64,000 nt of DNA from Temnothorax longispinosus (GCF_030848805.1 NC_092369.1:2430162-2494161); one strand, 5' to 3'; shown: positions 44,553 through 60,349, counted from the stretch's first letter. Numbers and translations are program-made. Notes: generated by a model not told the origin, from the sequence alone.

Positions 44553-44615
44553 GCTTGTCAGACAGACAGACAGACAGACAGAAGACGGTACTTATATTAT
44601 CTGGTATAAGCGTTA
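44553..44615 (-). repeat. (GACA)n-headed end of the 39.1-kb repeat family
   Basis: The reverse complement reads ATATAAGTACCGTCTTCTG then (TGTC)n, close to ATATAAGTACCGGACGTCTG at 39.07 kb. Confidence 0.55.
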
Positions 44616-44998
44616 TTTCAAATGCGAGATTGTAATAATCAAACGTTTTTAATAATCAAATATTTTCAACAAGAAAAGTTTATTACTTTCGACTAATTAT
44701 TATCATTGGCGGAACAAACAATCGATTTCTATTATCAAACATTTTCAAACTGCAAACGAGGGACAAGCAATATCATCCACAGCATGTAGAATACTACGAT
44801 CTTTTCTAGCAGCACTAGCGTATAATTTATGCGCCGACATTACGAATTTTTTTTACAGCAACACATAAAATGTTGAACAGTTTTCTCGAACGGTTGTAAC
44901 AACGTCAGTATGTTCTTGCATTATTAATTCGTTAAGGTATTGCTCACATTCTCATTCTAAAATAATAATCCTATTAAAAAATGTTTATTCTTCTTTAA

Positions 44999-45131
44999 TC
45001 TTTAGAGGGCGGGAAAACAATTTTTTTTTACTATTTTTCCCTTATTCAACACACCAAATTTTGCCTGAAAACATCAAATAGTTTGTGTTATTTGGGTGGT
45101 CGATATTTCGACCACCCCCGCCCTCTAAAGG
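44999..45131. mobile_element. piggyBac-like MITE, 133 bp, TTAA target duplication
   Basis: TTAA (44995-44998) precedes TCTTTAGAGGGCGGG, and its near reverse complement CCCGCCCTCTAAAGG is followed by TTAA (45132-45135). TTAA duplications and CCT-type ends are the piggyBac hallmark. No coding capacity. Confidence 0.8.
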
Positions 45132-45402
45132 TTAAAGAAAATACTGTCTCAAATGTTCTTCTTTCAAAAAATTTTGACAGACTTGGAAGAAAGAGTTTAT
45201 ATATAGACACAGAAACTTATCTTAACTTTTAAAATATATTTTAAATCTTTTTAATGCATTTAATGCGCGTGTAAGTATGAAAATGCAATTTGTCTTTCTA
45301 AATATGATAAATATTATTTTTTAGAAGCTTAATGTTGATAATAATCAACGGCAAGACGTTTGTGTGTGATAAAAAATTTACAACATAAAAATACAAAAAT
45401 AT

Positions 45403-45660
45403 ACAGGGTGTATCATTTTAAGTGATTCAGCTGAATATCTTTTAAAGTAAAAGAGATTGGAAAGATTTTTTCAGACAATAGTTTTATGGTTCCAAGAGAG
45501 GCAAAAGTTGGCCACAATAGTTTAATTGTAGGTGGCGCCACTTTCTAGACTTCTGCATGGCGGCTATTTTTTCAATTGGCAGTCGATTTTTTGCTCCATT
45601 GAATGTCGTAGCTGGCATTGAGACGAATACAATGGTTTTTTATTTTTTGAAATAGGATCA
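45403..45660 (+). repeat. CAGGGTGTATC-type repeat
   Basis: ACAGGGTGTATCATTTTAAG with TCAGACAATAGTTTTATGG, similar in layout to 43.09 kb. Confidence 0.5.
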
Positions 45661-45765
45661 TTTTTCACTAAGTTACAGTATTCCAAAGTTTACAATTTAA
45701 GTAAAAAGCTTCCACCCCCATGCAGTGTACGTATTTTGTAACTCCAAACCGCCCTCTACCCCCCC

Positions 45766-45832
<67 letters not shown>

Positions 45833-45870
45833 CATGCTGTGCGCACGCGCGTGTGCGTGCGTGCGTGTGT

Positions 45871-45951
<81 letters not shown>
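45766..45951 (+). repeat. Compound (CT)n plus (GT)n microsatellite
   Basis: A (TC)n run, a GC-rich bridge (GTGCGCACGCGCGTGTGCG), then (GT)n. Confidence 0.97.
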
Positions 45952-45953
<2 letters not shown>

Positions 45954-46189
45954 GTTCCTATCCGTTGTCTGGACTGATTCTGTTTGATGGTCAACCAGCT
46001 CCAGACCGCTTGACACACATTTTTCCGTGCTTAGAATTACCCAGGATGAACGACGTGGACGTGACGGGGCTTTCATCCCTATGAGATGCTTTATTTACAT
46101 GAGTCCCCTTGCCTCTCACGATTCGGGGTGCTTGATTTACGTGAGTCCCCTGCCACTGTGAAGTTGGCACCTCATTTTCAACAATCGGA

Positions 46190-47345
46190 ATTTTTATTAA
46201 GAGTTCCATTTGCACCCACAATAGTTTTACAGTTCCTGATAGATTTCAGAAATAATTCCATCGATTTAGATAAAAATATAACGATTGAAAAAAATGAGGT
46301 GCTAACTTTCCGTGACACCTCAAGTTTCGAAAATATTGATTTTTATTACGGAATTCTATAGTTATCAAAGAGTTCTATAGTTCCTGATAGGTTTTAGCGA
46401 TAGTTTTGGTCTTCAAGTATTTTTAAATAAATTTTTTATCTGACCGCTAGATCCTCAAGTTTCAAAAAAATTGATTTTTATCATGGAATTCTATAGTTCT
46501 CGAAGAGTTCTACAGTTCCTGATAGATTTTGGCAACAGTTCCGGCCTCTAAATATTTTTTTAACAATTTTTTACTGTGACCGCTGGCACCGCACACAAGA
46601 GTAAAGTCATGCGGTGCTCGCAGTTCCGGTTGACTTTTTAATAGTTCTCGCATAGTTCTAACAGTTGTTATAGGTTTTATCAACAGTTCCGACCTCGAAA
46701 TATTTTTTAACAATTTTTTATAGCGAATTCGGTTGGGCACACCAGTGCGCACTCAGTGCACATTAAAGCCGTTGTACACGAATCAACGTATATAAAATGT
46801 ATGTTTAATATAAACGGGTTAAGTCACGAAATCCTCAATTATCTTTATTGTACTATTTGGTAAAATATGTATTGGGCATTTATCAGTCAAAATATTTGCT
46901 TTACTTTAAATATTAGAAATTAAATCAGTGTACGACGGCTTTAATGTGCACTGAGTGCGCACTAGTGCGTCCAATCAAATTCGCTATTACTGTTACCGCT
47001 GGCACCGCACACAAGAGTAAAGTCATGAATCGCAGGCAGTTTCGATCGAGTTTTTGACCGTTCTCGATGATAGTTCTCGCATAGTTCCAACAATTTTTAT
47101 ATATTTTAGCAACAGTTCCGGCCTCTAAATATTTTTTTAACAATTATTTACTGTGACCGCTGGCACCGCACATAAGAATAAAGTCATAAATTGCAGACAG
47201 CTCCGATTGACTTTTTGACAGTTCTCGATAGTTTTCGCATAATTCCAACAGTTTATATAGGTTTTAGCAAAAGGCTTTGAAATATTTTTTTAACAATTTT
47301 TTAATCTCACTGTTGACACCGCACCCAAGAGTAAACACGGAGGTG
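46190..47345 (+). repeat. Satellite-like tandem repeat of about 155 bp
   Basis: Landmark GACCGCTGGCACCGCACACA recurs at about 46577, 46993 and 47154, with diverged forms near 46443 and 47310. It is followed by AGAGTAAAGTCAT, GTTCTCGCATAGTTC and CAACAGTTCCGGCCTC and ends AATATTTTTTTAACAATTT. One copy is split by a MITE at 46721. Confidence 0.75.
46721..46986. mobile_element. 266-bp MITE with 58-bp inverted termini and TTA duplication
   Basis: Termini begin TAGCGAATT and include GTGCGCACTCAGTGCACATT and AAAGCCGT(T/C)GTACAC in both arms. TTA flanks both sides (46718-46720 and 46987-46989). Unsplit satellite copies show the empty site AATTTTTTACTG. A 3-bp TTA/TAA duplication fits PIF/Harbinger-type MITEs. 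Confidence 0.85.
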
Positions 47346-47404
47346 CAGGCAGTTCTGGGCGACTTTTCGGAATTTTCGTACAGTTCTGCGACAGTTCTGA
47401 AGAC

Positions 47405-47590
47405 TCCGGTAGGCCGGAGTGAAATCCGACTGAAATCCACGAAATCCTTGAAATCCTGCTGAAATCTTTAAAATTTGACTGAAATCTTTGACATCTGGTT
47501 GAAATCCTCTGAAATCCGACTGAAATCCTCTGAAATTCAATTGAAATCATTGAAATCCGACTGAAATCCGAGTAAAGTTCTATGAAATCC
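47405..47590 (+). repeat. TGAAATCC minisatellite, left array
   Basis: About 14-16 degenerate units of 10-12 bp (CTGAAATCCGA, TTGAAATCCT), ending at CACAAATTTTTTTTG. The right array at 53.77 kb has the same unit, orientation and end. Confidence 0.85.
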
Positions 47591-47639
47591 TTCACAAATT
47601 TTTTTTGTTATCCTGCGAAATCTTTTTGGACTCGGTGGG

Positions 47640-48503
47640 TAAAACGTTTGTTTTGCGCGCCTTGCAAGACGCTGCAAGACTGTTGTGCCGCTAACGCGCT
47701 TTGCTGACACAGAAACGAACGTTCACTACGTTCAGCGCAAGCGGCACCCGGCTTTCGGCAGCGTAGCGAGCGTGGGACGTTGTGAGCAGTTGTGAGTTGT
47801 GTGAGCCGAAGCGTTTAGTAGTTTGACTTGAGATCGTTCATGGTGAGTAATTTTTAGAACAATGGACGCAGTGATACAGAATACCACTATCTCGACCACT
47901 ATCGTATCAAAAGTTTTGCTATTTTAACATGTTTATATTTGTTCTTGTATTTTAGATTTCTCAGTACGTCTATTCTCTGAGTTGGACTGAGGCGAGACGG
48001 TCGGTCAAAAAAAGACGCCCAAAGATCAGATTTGAACGGATCAGATTGAACCTCCGATCGAAATCAATGTGACGAGAGAGATTGCGCTATTAACCGTAGA
48101 AAAAGTATACATCAATCAAGTCAGCACTTGATTAACAAAGAGGTTAGTTACACTTTGTTTTCCATATTTCGTTAAGTTATGTACTACCGCACTACAACTT
48201 GCCTGTTTTATCCTATTTTAATGAGATATTAGTTATAATTTGCTTATTATTTGTCCAGATAATCGTTTAACATATTTAATTAATATTCACATTGGCTAAA
48301 AAAAAAACAAAGCTTTGGTTTTATTTACATCGTTATTTTAATTATATAATAGAAAACTGCTTCGAAAATGCTATCAGAGTTGTTCAGACTCTATTTAAGA
48401 CTCTACCTCCAAACGTAAGGAGATGGAAAAAATTGTGTTTGGATTTTAATTTTGTCTTCTTTTTCTTATTTACAGCTGTTTACAATAAACAAAAAGCACA
48501 AGA
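47640..48503 (+). promoter_or_regulatory. Presumed promoter and leader exons of the transposase-like gene
   Basis: A GC-richer block (47640-47840) with GTTCATG|GTGAGTAA donor-like sequence at about 47840, possible acceptor TATTTTAG at about 47956, further donor-like AAGAG|GTTAGT at about 48139, and a good acceptor TTATTTACAG at 48465-48474 just before the ATG at 48504. The arrangement is inferred only from splice-like sequences. Confidence 0.35.
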
Positions 48504-52374
<3,871 letters not shown>

Positions 52375-52439
52375 TCATTGATTCCTAGTTTACTCATGTC
52401 ACCAATTTCAAAGTATTTATCAGAGATAATTAGTAAGTA

Positions 52440-53060
52440 AGTTTTTACTTAGTTGTTCTGCTGCATTTGTTTGACGTTAGTTAATTGCAGTGTGATTTTG
52501 TCTTTATGGTAAATTGACATTTATTACCATGAAATAGCTAGTTTACCATGTGTTATATATCAAAGATGTTCACTATTTCAGTTTTCAATAGATGTTTGAA
52601 GACTAAGTTTTTATTTGATTTTAACTACTTGTGATATATTTTATTCAGATGTTTAAAGACTAAAAGTATCTCTATGTTTGATTTTGCTGTTCTGCTGCTT
52701 TTGTTAAACATAAGTTTAATTGCAGCGTGTTTCAGAAGTCTATGTAAATTAACACTCGTTACAATATGTAGCCAGTTCATTAATGTATAATTTACGTATC
52801 AAAGATGTTTAGTATTTAAGTTTTTCAGTAGATGTTTAAAGATTGCAAGTTTCTATTTGATTTTAACTACGTATACTATATTTTATTCAGATGATGTTTA
52901 AAGACTGAAAATGTCTCTATGTTTAGTTTTATTGTTCTGCTGTTGTAGTTTGACATAAGTTTAATTGCAGCGTGTTTCATAAGTCTATGTAGTAAATTAA
53001 TAATTGTTACTACTTGTAGCCAGTTTCCTAATATATAAGTTACTTTAGAAATAAAAATTA
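52440..53060 (+). repeat. Tandem repeat of about 240 bp, 2.5 copies, 3' of the transposase-like gene
   Basis: TGTTCTGCTGC landmarks lie at about 52454, 52689 and 52934. Each is followed by TTTAATTGCAG(C)GTG, GTAGCCAGTT and ATCAAAGATGTTYA, and by TTTAAAGACT. Confidence 0.75.
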
Positions 53061-53112
53061 AATTTTCAAAGCTTTAAAAGTTACCTTTATTGCCCAACTT
53101 TTTTTTTGCATT

Positions 53113-53242
53113 ACAAAGTAATGGCTAGAGCTGTTTATTGAGTTTCTTGAGTTATCTGTTGTAGTTTTTCTACCACGAAAAATAGAAAAAACTGCAGCAG
53201 ATAACTCAAGAAACTCAATGAACAGCTCCAGCCGTTACTTTA
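53113..53242. repeat. Hairpin of about 130 bp
   Basis: AAAGTAATGGCTAGAGCTGTT and its near reverse complement AACAGCTCCAGCCGTTACTTT, with inner arms TTGAGTTTCTTGAGTTATCT. MITE-like. Confidence 0.75.
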
Positions 53243-53770
53243 GACTAAATGTCTAAAAATCCCTAGAATCCTAGAATGAACAATGTTGCGCCAGAAGATT
53301 TTCAAAGTCTCAAACTAGTATAATGTTGAGAATAGCAGCGTTAATGATTTCATCAAATAGTGATAAGATACACGTGCTTATCTTGCTAAAAAAATATTTA
53401 TTTACTTCTAAATAATTCTACATTCAGTTCTAATAAGATCACTTGATTTGAAAAACTTCTTGTACATTGAATCAAATAGGAAAGCATGGAATCAAGAAAT
53501 TGGAAAATTGGACAGCAAGTTGTGATGCAAATGCAATTTAGTCTGGCCCTCGGTCTGGCCTTCTATAACTCGCGCAACTACAGATTTTGAAAGGCACAGA
53601 AATTCGAATCTAACCCAGTCAGGAACAGCAGAATAGGTTTGAATTTTCATCCATCAACAAGAAAGAATAGGGTTTTCAAAAAAAGAAAAAATTAACACGC
53701 AAATACAATTAAACGCATGAAAATTAAACGCTGATTTGTTTCAAATAAAAATAAACTTAATGTAAAACGT
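53243..53770. other. No gene recognised
   Basis: AT-rich DNA between the hairpin and the right minisatellite array. Confidence 0.4.
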
Positions 53771-53955
53771 TTGAAATCCTTTGAAATCCTCTGAAATTCT
53801 CTTGAACTCCACTGAAATCTACTTTAATTCTTTTGAAATCTACTTGAATTCTTCTGAAATCCACTTGAAATCTGATGAACTCCTTGAAATCCATTGAAAT
53901 CCGCTGAAATTCGATGAAACCCGCTGAAATTCTTTCCCTCTGAAATCCGGTGTAC
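53771..53955 (+). repeat. TGAAATCC minisatellite, right array
   Basis: Same 10-12-bp unit and same orientation as 47.4 kb, ending GTACAAATTTTTTTTC. Confidence 0.85.
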
Positions 53956-55285
53956 AAATTTTTTTTCTAGTTGTGAACCCCTCGGACAGACCGAATATAC
54001 CGCACACGAAACACGGAATCGTAATCTTTAACGCGTGACTTCGGCGTACAATTCAAAGCAATTCTCACTTTTCTCTCTTTATGCGACTCGGAAGCGAATG
54101 CGAAGCCGCGCGCGGAGGACCGGAGCTTTATCGGCTCGCACTCCGACCCCCCGCTCGAGCTCCGAAAATTGAGCTGGGCCAATCGGCTATCGACACCCCG
54201 AGACGTACGTAATTAGACAATTTCAAACTGTTCAGCCGTCCTCGGGGCCGATAACCGATCAGCTGTTTTCGTATACGTCTCTCTTCTTGTCTCGGATGTT
54301 TACCTCTCGCTCAGAGGTTCCCGAGACAAAGGAAGAGAATCGGTACACGCGGAAAACGCGTGACACTGTTTCTGGTCTCTCGAAATCTCTCGGAAACACA
54401 GCGACTATTCTCTGAACGCGAATATATTTAGCTTTGCCATTTAAGAATCTTCGAAATAATCCGAGTGCGTCTCGAGATACATTATGCTAATTCCGAAAGC
54501 CTTTCGATTTCGAACATTAATAAACATTAAATAAATATTATTTTTACAATGACTTGTACAATGTATAATTAATGAAAATTAAATATAAAAAAAAAACATT
54601 TAAAAAACATTGTCTGCTGCTTGGGAATAGGATGTAAAGTGTAAAAAGTGTGAAAAGTGTAAGAATCATGTCCGTATCGGGGAAACTCGTTATTAATGGG
54701 AAAAATATGATAAAGGAAACTACTAAATATTCTTTGAATCTCATTTTAGGGACTTTATGATAAATAATTTGGTTCTGAACTTGTTTTAGCTGCATATAAT
54801 AAAAGGATTATGTATATGATAAAAATTGTGAATAAAATCAATATGAATGTAATTATGGTGATGTAAAATCTGTCTGAAGGCATCTTAATTAATTTTATCT
54901 TTACTTTAGGCTTTTGGGAATGGATATTGTAATGTAGGTAAGTGATGTATTTAATTCTGTTTTGTGTGTATATAAAATGTAAATCTTGTCTCTTTATTAT
55001 AAATGTTATGTCTTGTACTTTCAAGTGTGACAAAGTGTCATGTAGGTGTATAAATCTCTTATAATATAACTTAATTCTACCGCGTTGGCTCGCTGCCCTA
55101 TATCTATAAAATGATAAAGGATTACACTTCGTGTGCTTGAATGCTACGTTAACTTATAATAAATAAACAAACGTAAAATGACTCGACTTTTTAAAATAAA
55201 CGCTTGAAGCTAATAAAATATAAAATAGAAAACGCTCTTAATTCCAATTCACGCATATACATTAAATAAAGGAAAATATATCTTT
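53956..55285. other. CpG-rich block then AT-rich DNA, no gene recognised
   Basis: 53980-54400 is GC- and CpG-rich with an inverted TTGTCTCGG/CCGAGACAA pair near 54288 and 54330. It could be promoter or LTR DNA. No supported frame. Confidence 0.35.
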
Positions 55286-55630
55286 TTACACCTGCGGGTG
55301 TACCTCCTCTGCACCTTGACCCTGATAACAGACGTCTTCTGAGTGCAGCTCCTGCTGCACCACCTCCTCTGCTGCAAATATCTGACTTCCAGGCGATGTG
55401 CTTTCCACGAGCTGTCTAACGCCCGTTGCCATCAACCTCTGGACCTCCTCGTCTGCTATTTTCTCGTACAGTTCGGACTCGGTAATGCCCTCGTCTGTTA
55501 TCGGGCCTCCCTGAGTCTCCGTCGACTGCGTCTCCGTCTCCTGGTGCACCGCTCTCGGTTGCACCCTTTGCACATTTGCCTCCTTTTGCACCTTGCTGGC
55601 CTTTGCGGTGTTCTGGGACATTTCAGGCAT
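55286..55630 (-). CDS. Small unknown acidic protein
   Basis: ATG at 55630 (GGAGGGATGCC) gives 114 codons. It is rich in Glu, Gln and Thr: QETETQSTETQGGPITDEGI, then ELYEKIADEEVQRLMATGVR and ending EEVHPQV. There is no signal peptide or membrane segment and no family I recognise. The frame continues open upstream to 55849 with Pro/Ser-rich codons. It lies beside the ATCCGTTTCTA-word array and might be part of the same mobile element. It may equally be a chance frame. Confidence 0.35.
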   Translation of the reverse strand: MPEMSQNTAKASKVQKEANVQRVQPRAVHQETETQSTETQGGPITDEGITESELYEKIADEEVQRLMATGVRQLVESTSPGSQIFAAEEVVQQELHSEDVCYQGQGAEEVHPQV

Positions 55631-55779
55631 CCCTCCGGTAGAGTCCCGGCTCTCTTGTGGTGTGTATGATGTGTGGGAGGGAAGAGGAAACATGGGAACA
55701 CATATGAAGAGTGTACGAGATGGGAGAAGTGGGATAGAGAGGGGTGGCAGGAAGTGGTGGGGACCCTGGTAAAAATTAC

Positions 55780-56790
55780 CGTTAGAAACGGATAGAACGT
55801 GCATTCTATCCGTTTCTGACTGCTTTACTATGCGTTTCTTTCCCTGCAATTACGGATAGAAACAGATGAAAAGTGTTGCAGATTCTATAAGACTGTGTAC
55901 GCAAAGACGGTGGGGAAAGGCTAACTGCATCTAACTGATTCCTAACGGAACGGAACTTATCCGATTCTATGCGCAAACGTAATTACGAATCCTATCCGTT
56001 TCTATACGCAACCAGTTTTGAATGTCTATCCGCATCTGATTGCGGAACCTGACAGAATATCTATCTGCATTTATACGGAACGGAACTTATCCGAATCTAT
56101 ACGCAAACGTAATTACGAATCCTATCCGTTTCTATACGCAACCAGTTTTGAATGTCTATCCGCATCTGATTGCAAAACCAGGTAGGATATCTATCTGCAT
56201 TTGCATGCAATTATGATTTGCCCGCTCTATCTGTTTCTAACTGCAAATGCATTTTATTCATTTCTTATTACTGCAAATACATGTACATTGTGGGAGGTTT
56301 GTAGTTATCAGGTAGATTCTACCTTTAAACGCCAGGAGAAGGGATTCCTCCAGTTACGACACTGTAATTTTTCTGGTTGTCGCCTGACAGAACGCCTGCT
56401 TATATATTATGGCTGGTTGTATTTTAAATGTGAGAAACGATTTCCATCATGCGCCGCCTAGCGGCGTCGTCGCGAATCGTCGTTCATCTGCATCTGTACG
56501 CAATGTCGACCTATAGGAATTTGTTTGCAACTACGGATACGAATCCTGTATGTTTCTATCCGCAGTCTGTACGCATCAGATGCTGACGATATCTATCCGT
56601 AATTATGGATACCGCATCCATCTGCATCTGTACGCAATGTCGACCTATAGGAATTTGTCTGCAACTACGGATACGAGTCCTGTATGTTTCTGTCCGCATT
56701 CTGTACGCATCAGATGCTGACGGTATCTATCCGTAATTACGGATACCGCATCCATCTGCATCTGTACGCAATGTCGACCTATAGGAATTT
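55780..56790. repeat. Array of ATCCGTTTCTA / TACGCA words with two tandem units
   Basis: TATCCGTTTCTA, CATCTGTACGCA, ATCCGTAATTACGGAT and close variants recur in both orientations. A 131-bp direct duplication (about 55944 and 56075) and a 134-bp unit (starts 56485, 56619 and 56753) are embedded. A perfect hairpin AGAAACGGATAGAA/TTCTATCCGTTTCT lies at about 55787-55820. No coding. Confidence 0.8.
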
Positions 56791-56850
56791 GTCTTGTTGC
56801 GGTTAAATACACATAGATGTTCTTATATAAAACTTTCTATACTTATATGT

Positions 56851-57308
56851 AGGGGAGGTAAAAAGATGAATTTAGAAATTTTTTGTTGCTGCTCAAAAAC
56901 GGTTTTAAGGGGTTAAACCACCTCTTATATGTAGAGCGGCTTTTTGCTTTTCTCGATATATTTTGAAAAGTACTCGGGATATAAATAAATATTTCAAATA
57001 AAAGTTTTATGGTAAAAACATCTCTATTTTTAACCACATTAATAAAATTAAAAAAAAACATTTTTTTTCTAATTTTTAATCAAAATTTTGTTTAAAAAAT
57101 TATTTTTAAAAAATATTGTTAATGTTGTTTAATAGAGGAGATTTTATTATAAAACTTTTATGAAAAACATTTTTTGATGTCTCAAATATTTTTTTAGATA
57201 TATCGAGAAAAGTAAAAGCCGCTCTACATATGAGTGGTGGTTTCACCCCTTAAAACCGTTTTTGGGCAGCAACAAAAAATTTCTAAATTCATCTTTTTAC
57301 CCCTCCTA
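56851..57308. mobile_element. Fold-back element of about 460 bp
   Basis: ATGTAGGGGAGGTAAAAAG at the left and CTTTTTACCCCTCCTACAT at the right, with inner GAGCGGCTTTT/AAAAGCCGCTC. The middle is T-rich and imperfectly paired. Confidence 0.75.
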
Positions 57309-58500
57309 CATGTGTGGGAAGTTTCATTAAAATCAGAATTTTTGAGTTCGCGAAGTTTCCTTGTAAGTTGATTTACGTTTAACCTGCGATGTGATTTTAA
57401 GTTACCTGTCATATTAACTTTAAGAATAAAGTTTAAATTTTAATTAAAAAATTTTGTGTAATATATTTATGTCTTTATTTTGTCTCATATTCAATGTAAT
57501 TTAGTTTTAATTTGATTTTAGTCTTGCATTTATTATTGTAGAGGGAATTATTTACTTTGACATCAAACAGACATCAAAAGGACAGTTATAATCACAATCA
57601 AGGTATGGAACGTTTTACAGTCATAATGCCATCATTTTGATCACTCTTTTTGACATCATACCCCTCATCAATTTGATGATAATTTGACATAGGTAGGTCA
57701 TTTTGACTAGGTTGTTTTCACTGGGAAGTTTATGAAAATTATTAATTTTTTGTTCAATAATTGTTTTCATGTGCTGCACTATATTATACAAAAATATTAT
57801 ACAAAACTGTCACTAACTTTAATAAAGTATTAAAACAGAAACTATTTGTTGTATGTTTCCTCTATATAAAAGACACATGGCAATCAATCCAGAATCATGT
57901 AACAAACAACCCAAGGTATGGGATAAGTTGTCACATTTACATGATTTTGCTTAGAATTAAATAACTTTTTTGTATATAAATATATATAAATCTAGTATTT
58001 TTTTCTTACACCTAAAAGATGTAGCTACATTATAAAGTAGTATACGATATTATAAAATATTGCAAACATTTATTTTAAAAGTATTTGAAAAGTGTGACAA
58101 CCCGCCCCGGTCTTCCTTATTTAGATACATTGTCTAAATTCTAGAATTATAGTATAAATTAGAAATATATTTTCCTCCTATATTTATAGAAAGAGATCTA
58201 GAAATTTTAAAATCAACTCTGTTTCTAAAGATATGAATTTAGTAATTTCGATTCATATTAATCTTTTACTATCTCTTAGAGAGAGAAAAAACTCTCTCTC
58301 TGAAAAAAAAAAACACATTAATCACCATTTATCATCGAGTGAGAAACTAAATATGTATCGTGTAATTTGCGTAAGCTAGGGTTATCTAGAACGATAACGA
58401 CATCGTATTTTTCTTCAGTTTCATTTCACAAACACGTGAACTTTTGCAGACAAACTTTCATACAGTTCTCATATAGACATCAGTGAAGTTGAAAAGTGTA
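57309..58500. other. No gene recognised
   Basis: AT-rich DNA; around 57545-57710 words of the TGACAT/ATCAAA kind recur in several orientations. A small hairpin AGAGAGAAAAAACTCTCTCT lies near 58278. Confidence 0.4.
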
Positions 58501-58504
58501 GATA

Positions 58505-58525
58505 ATGGATAAAGAGTTACAACAG
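58505..58525 (+). CDS. Possible 5' coding exon (seven codons) with splice donor
   Basis: ATGGATAAAGAGTTACAACAG is followed by GTAAGC, and a plausible leader lies upstream from about 58440. A short first coding exon ending in a near-consensus donor is common in insect genes, but no second exon was found. Speculative. Confidence 0.2.
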
Positions 58526-58980
58526 GTAAGCCAGGAAATTTGAATACTCAGTTATAATAATCTAATAATATTATATTATATAATACTCTACCTATTACAT
58601 AATAAATGCATATTTATTCTTATATATTAATATGTAAACAGACGATAAACTCCAGTTGTATTTTTATATTATCGTGTTAAAATTATCTACATTTGCTATT
58701 CCGTCATATAATGCATGCGAAACATATGCGAACATTTATAAATGCACCGAGTAAGTTATTATCTCTATCTACCTGCAATCTACCTCTATTTACCTTCGTG
58801 CATTTAAAGAATAGGGAAAATTGAATATAAAAAAATGCAATAAAATTATATTTAAAAACGATGCAATTGAGTAGTACAGTTCCATATTTTATAAAAATAT
58901 AATTATAAGTTTTTTTTAGGACAATTAACTTATCTTATTACTTTATGGATAAAGATACTAAAGCAAGACAAACAATGAAT

Positions 58981-59260
58981 ATACCGGGTGTCTGACTGAG
59001 ACCACCTGTACACCCCTTTTCTTTCAAAAACTAAGCATTTCAGAGAAAAACGTTTTAGACAAAAATGGTATGGTTTTGAGGGGAACATAAGATGGTGTCA
59101 TTGGTTTGACCTTGGGTGGCATCGTTAAGGTTAGGTCAAGGTCACCTCCAGTTTTTTAAATAAAACCCCCTATTTTTATTGCATATTCTTATAGCTTATG
59201 TCGAGAGCTTTCCAAAACACTATAATTAAGTATTTTTACATTAAGTACTTTTCGAGTTAC
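58981..59260 (+). repeat. CCGGGTGTCTG-type repeat related to 43.09 kb
   Basis: ATACCGGGTGTCTGACTG, then AGACAAAAATGGTATGGTTT and CATAAGATGGTGTCATTGGTTT, then TTGCATATTCTTATAGCTTA. Shares landmarks with 43087-43290. Confidence 0.6.
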
Positions 59261-60345
59261 AAGGCTTGAAAGTTACAGTATTGTGACAATATTTTGTTAA
59301 GTATTTATAATTCAAATTCCTTACTTTTTATTTTTGCAAACAATACAAATCAATTAATGTAAAGAAAACATAATTTTCTTAAAAAATATATATTTTGACA
59401 TAAAATATAAAATGTCTCATAAAAAGTTAATTTTTCGTTGTCTTTACTTTAATATTTTTATACACAGATATGATAAAATAAATAAATTAAATAATTTAAT
59501 GTAAAAAAGGCATAATTGCATAAATATTAATGGAAGAATGTGCCAGTTGCTACGCGCAATTGTATAAAAATAAGCTTTTCATTAAAATAAAATTTTTAAG
59601 ACTCCTGTTGAGCTGTCCCCCCACCTTGCAGAAATTAAAAAAACAAATAACGCAAAATTACAAGCTATTTATGAGCTTTCATATCCCGCAGATTAACAAT
59701 TTTGAGCTCGTCACACTGGGCAGGAATTTAATATTTTTTGTGGGGGGGAGGTTGAGTCAACGTTGACTACTTAAAAATAGAGATATTGAATCGATCTTTG
59801 CAGCAGAATTAGGAGTTATTTATGAGCTTTCAAAGTGATATAGTTTCGATTTTTGAGCTCACTTCCTTAATCCCCGAACAACCCTTTAATTGATGCAACT
59901 CAAGAGAAATATGTTGAGAAAAATTAAAATATATCGTATCGCGGATATAATTCGTATAGCGTATAAATTCTAAGAATAAACTCTTAAAATACGTGTATTT
60001 CGATTATTGAGCTACAACCCTTTTGCAAGAAAACCACCCCACATCTTCCTGGCTCAAGAGAGAACTGTACTTAAAATGAATAAAATTAATTATTTTGCGA
60101 CTAAATATTATTTACTAATTTATGAGCTCGCAAAATACGCGCATTTCGATTATTAAGCTACAACTCCTTTGCAAGAATAACCACCCCACATCTTCCCAAT
60201 ATTTTGTAAATAGCTCCTGTGCAAAAAGCTTTTTTTACCTTCTAACGTGGATATTCAAGTTCCTGAGATTCTAAACTGTCGATTTAAAAAAAAATTTGCC
60301 CTAAAATGTGCAGTTGATCAAAAATTATAGTAAAAAGAAAACGGC
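59261..60345. repeat. AT-rich DNA with a 147-bp-spaced direct repeat
   Basis: The block TTTCGATTATTGAGCTACAA plus AACCACCCCACATCTTCC is found at about 59999 and again at about 60146. A GAGCTCGCAAAATACGCG-type word joins them. No supported gene. Confidence 0.5.
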
Positions 60346-60349
60346 GGGT

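Noticed and set aside
47405..47590. CRISPR-like array
   Set aside because: Units of 10-12 bp without spacers in eukaryotic DNA; same for the 134-bp units at 56.5 kb and the 26-bp repeat at 41.5 kb.
47307..47595. Frames with repeated FQRIS units, and similar at 53757-53957
   Set aside because: Reverse translation of the TGAAATCC minisatellite.
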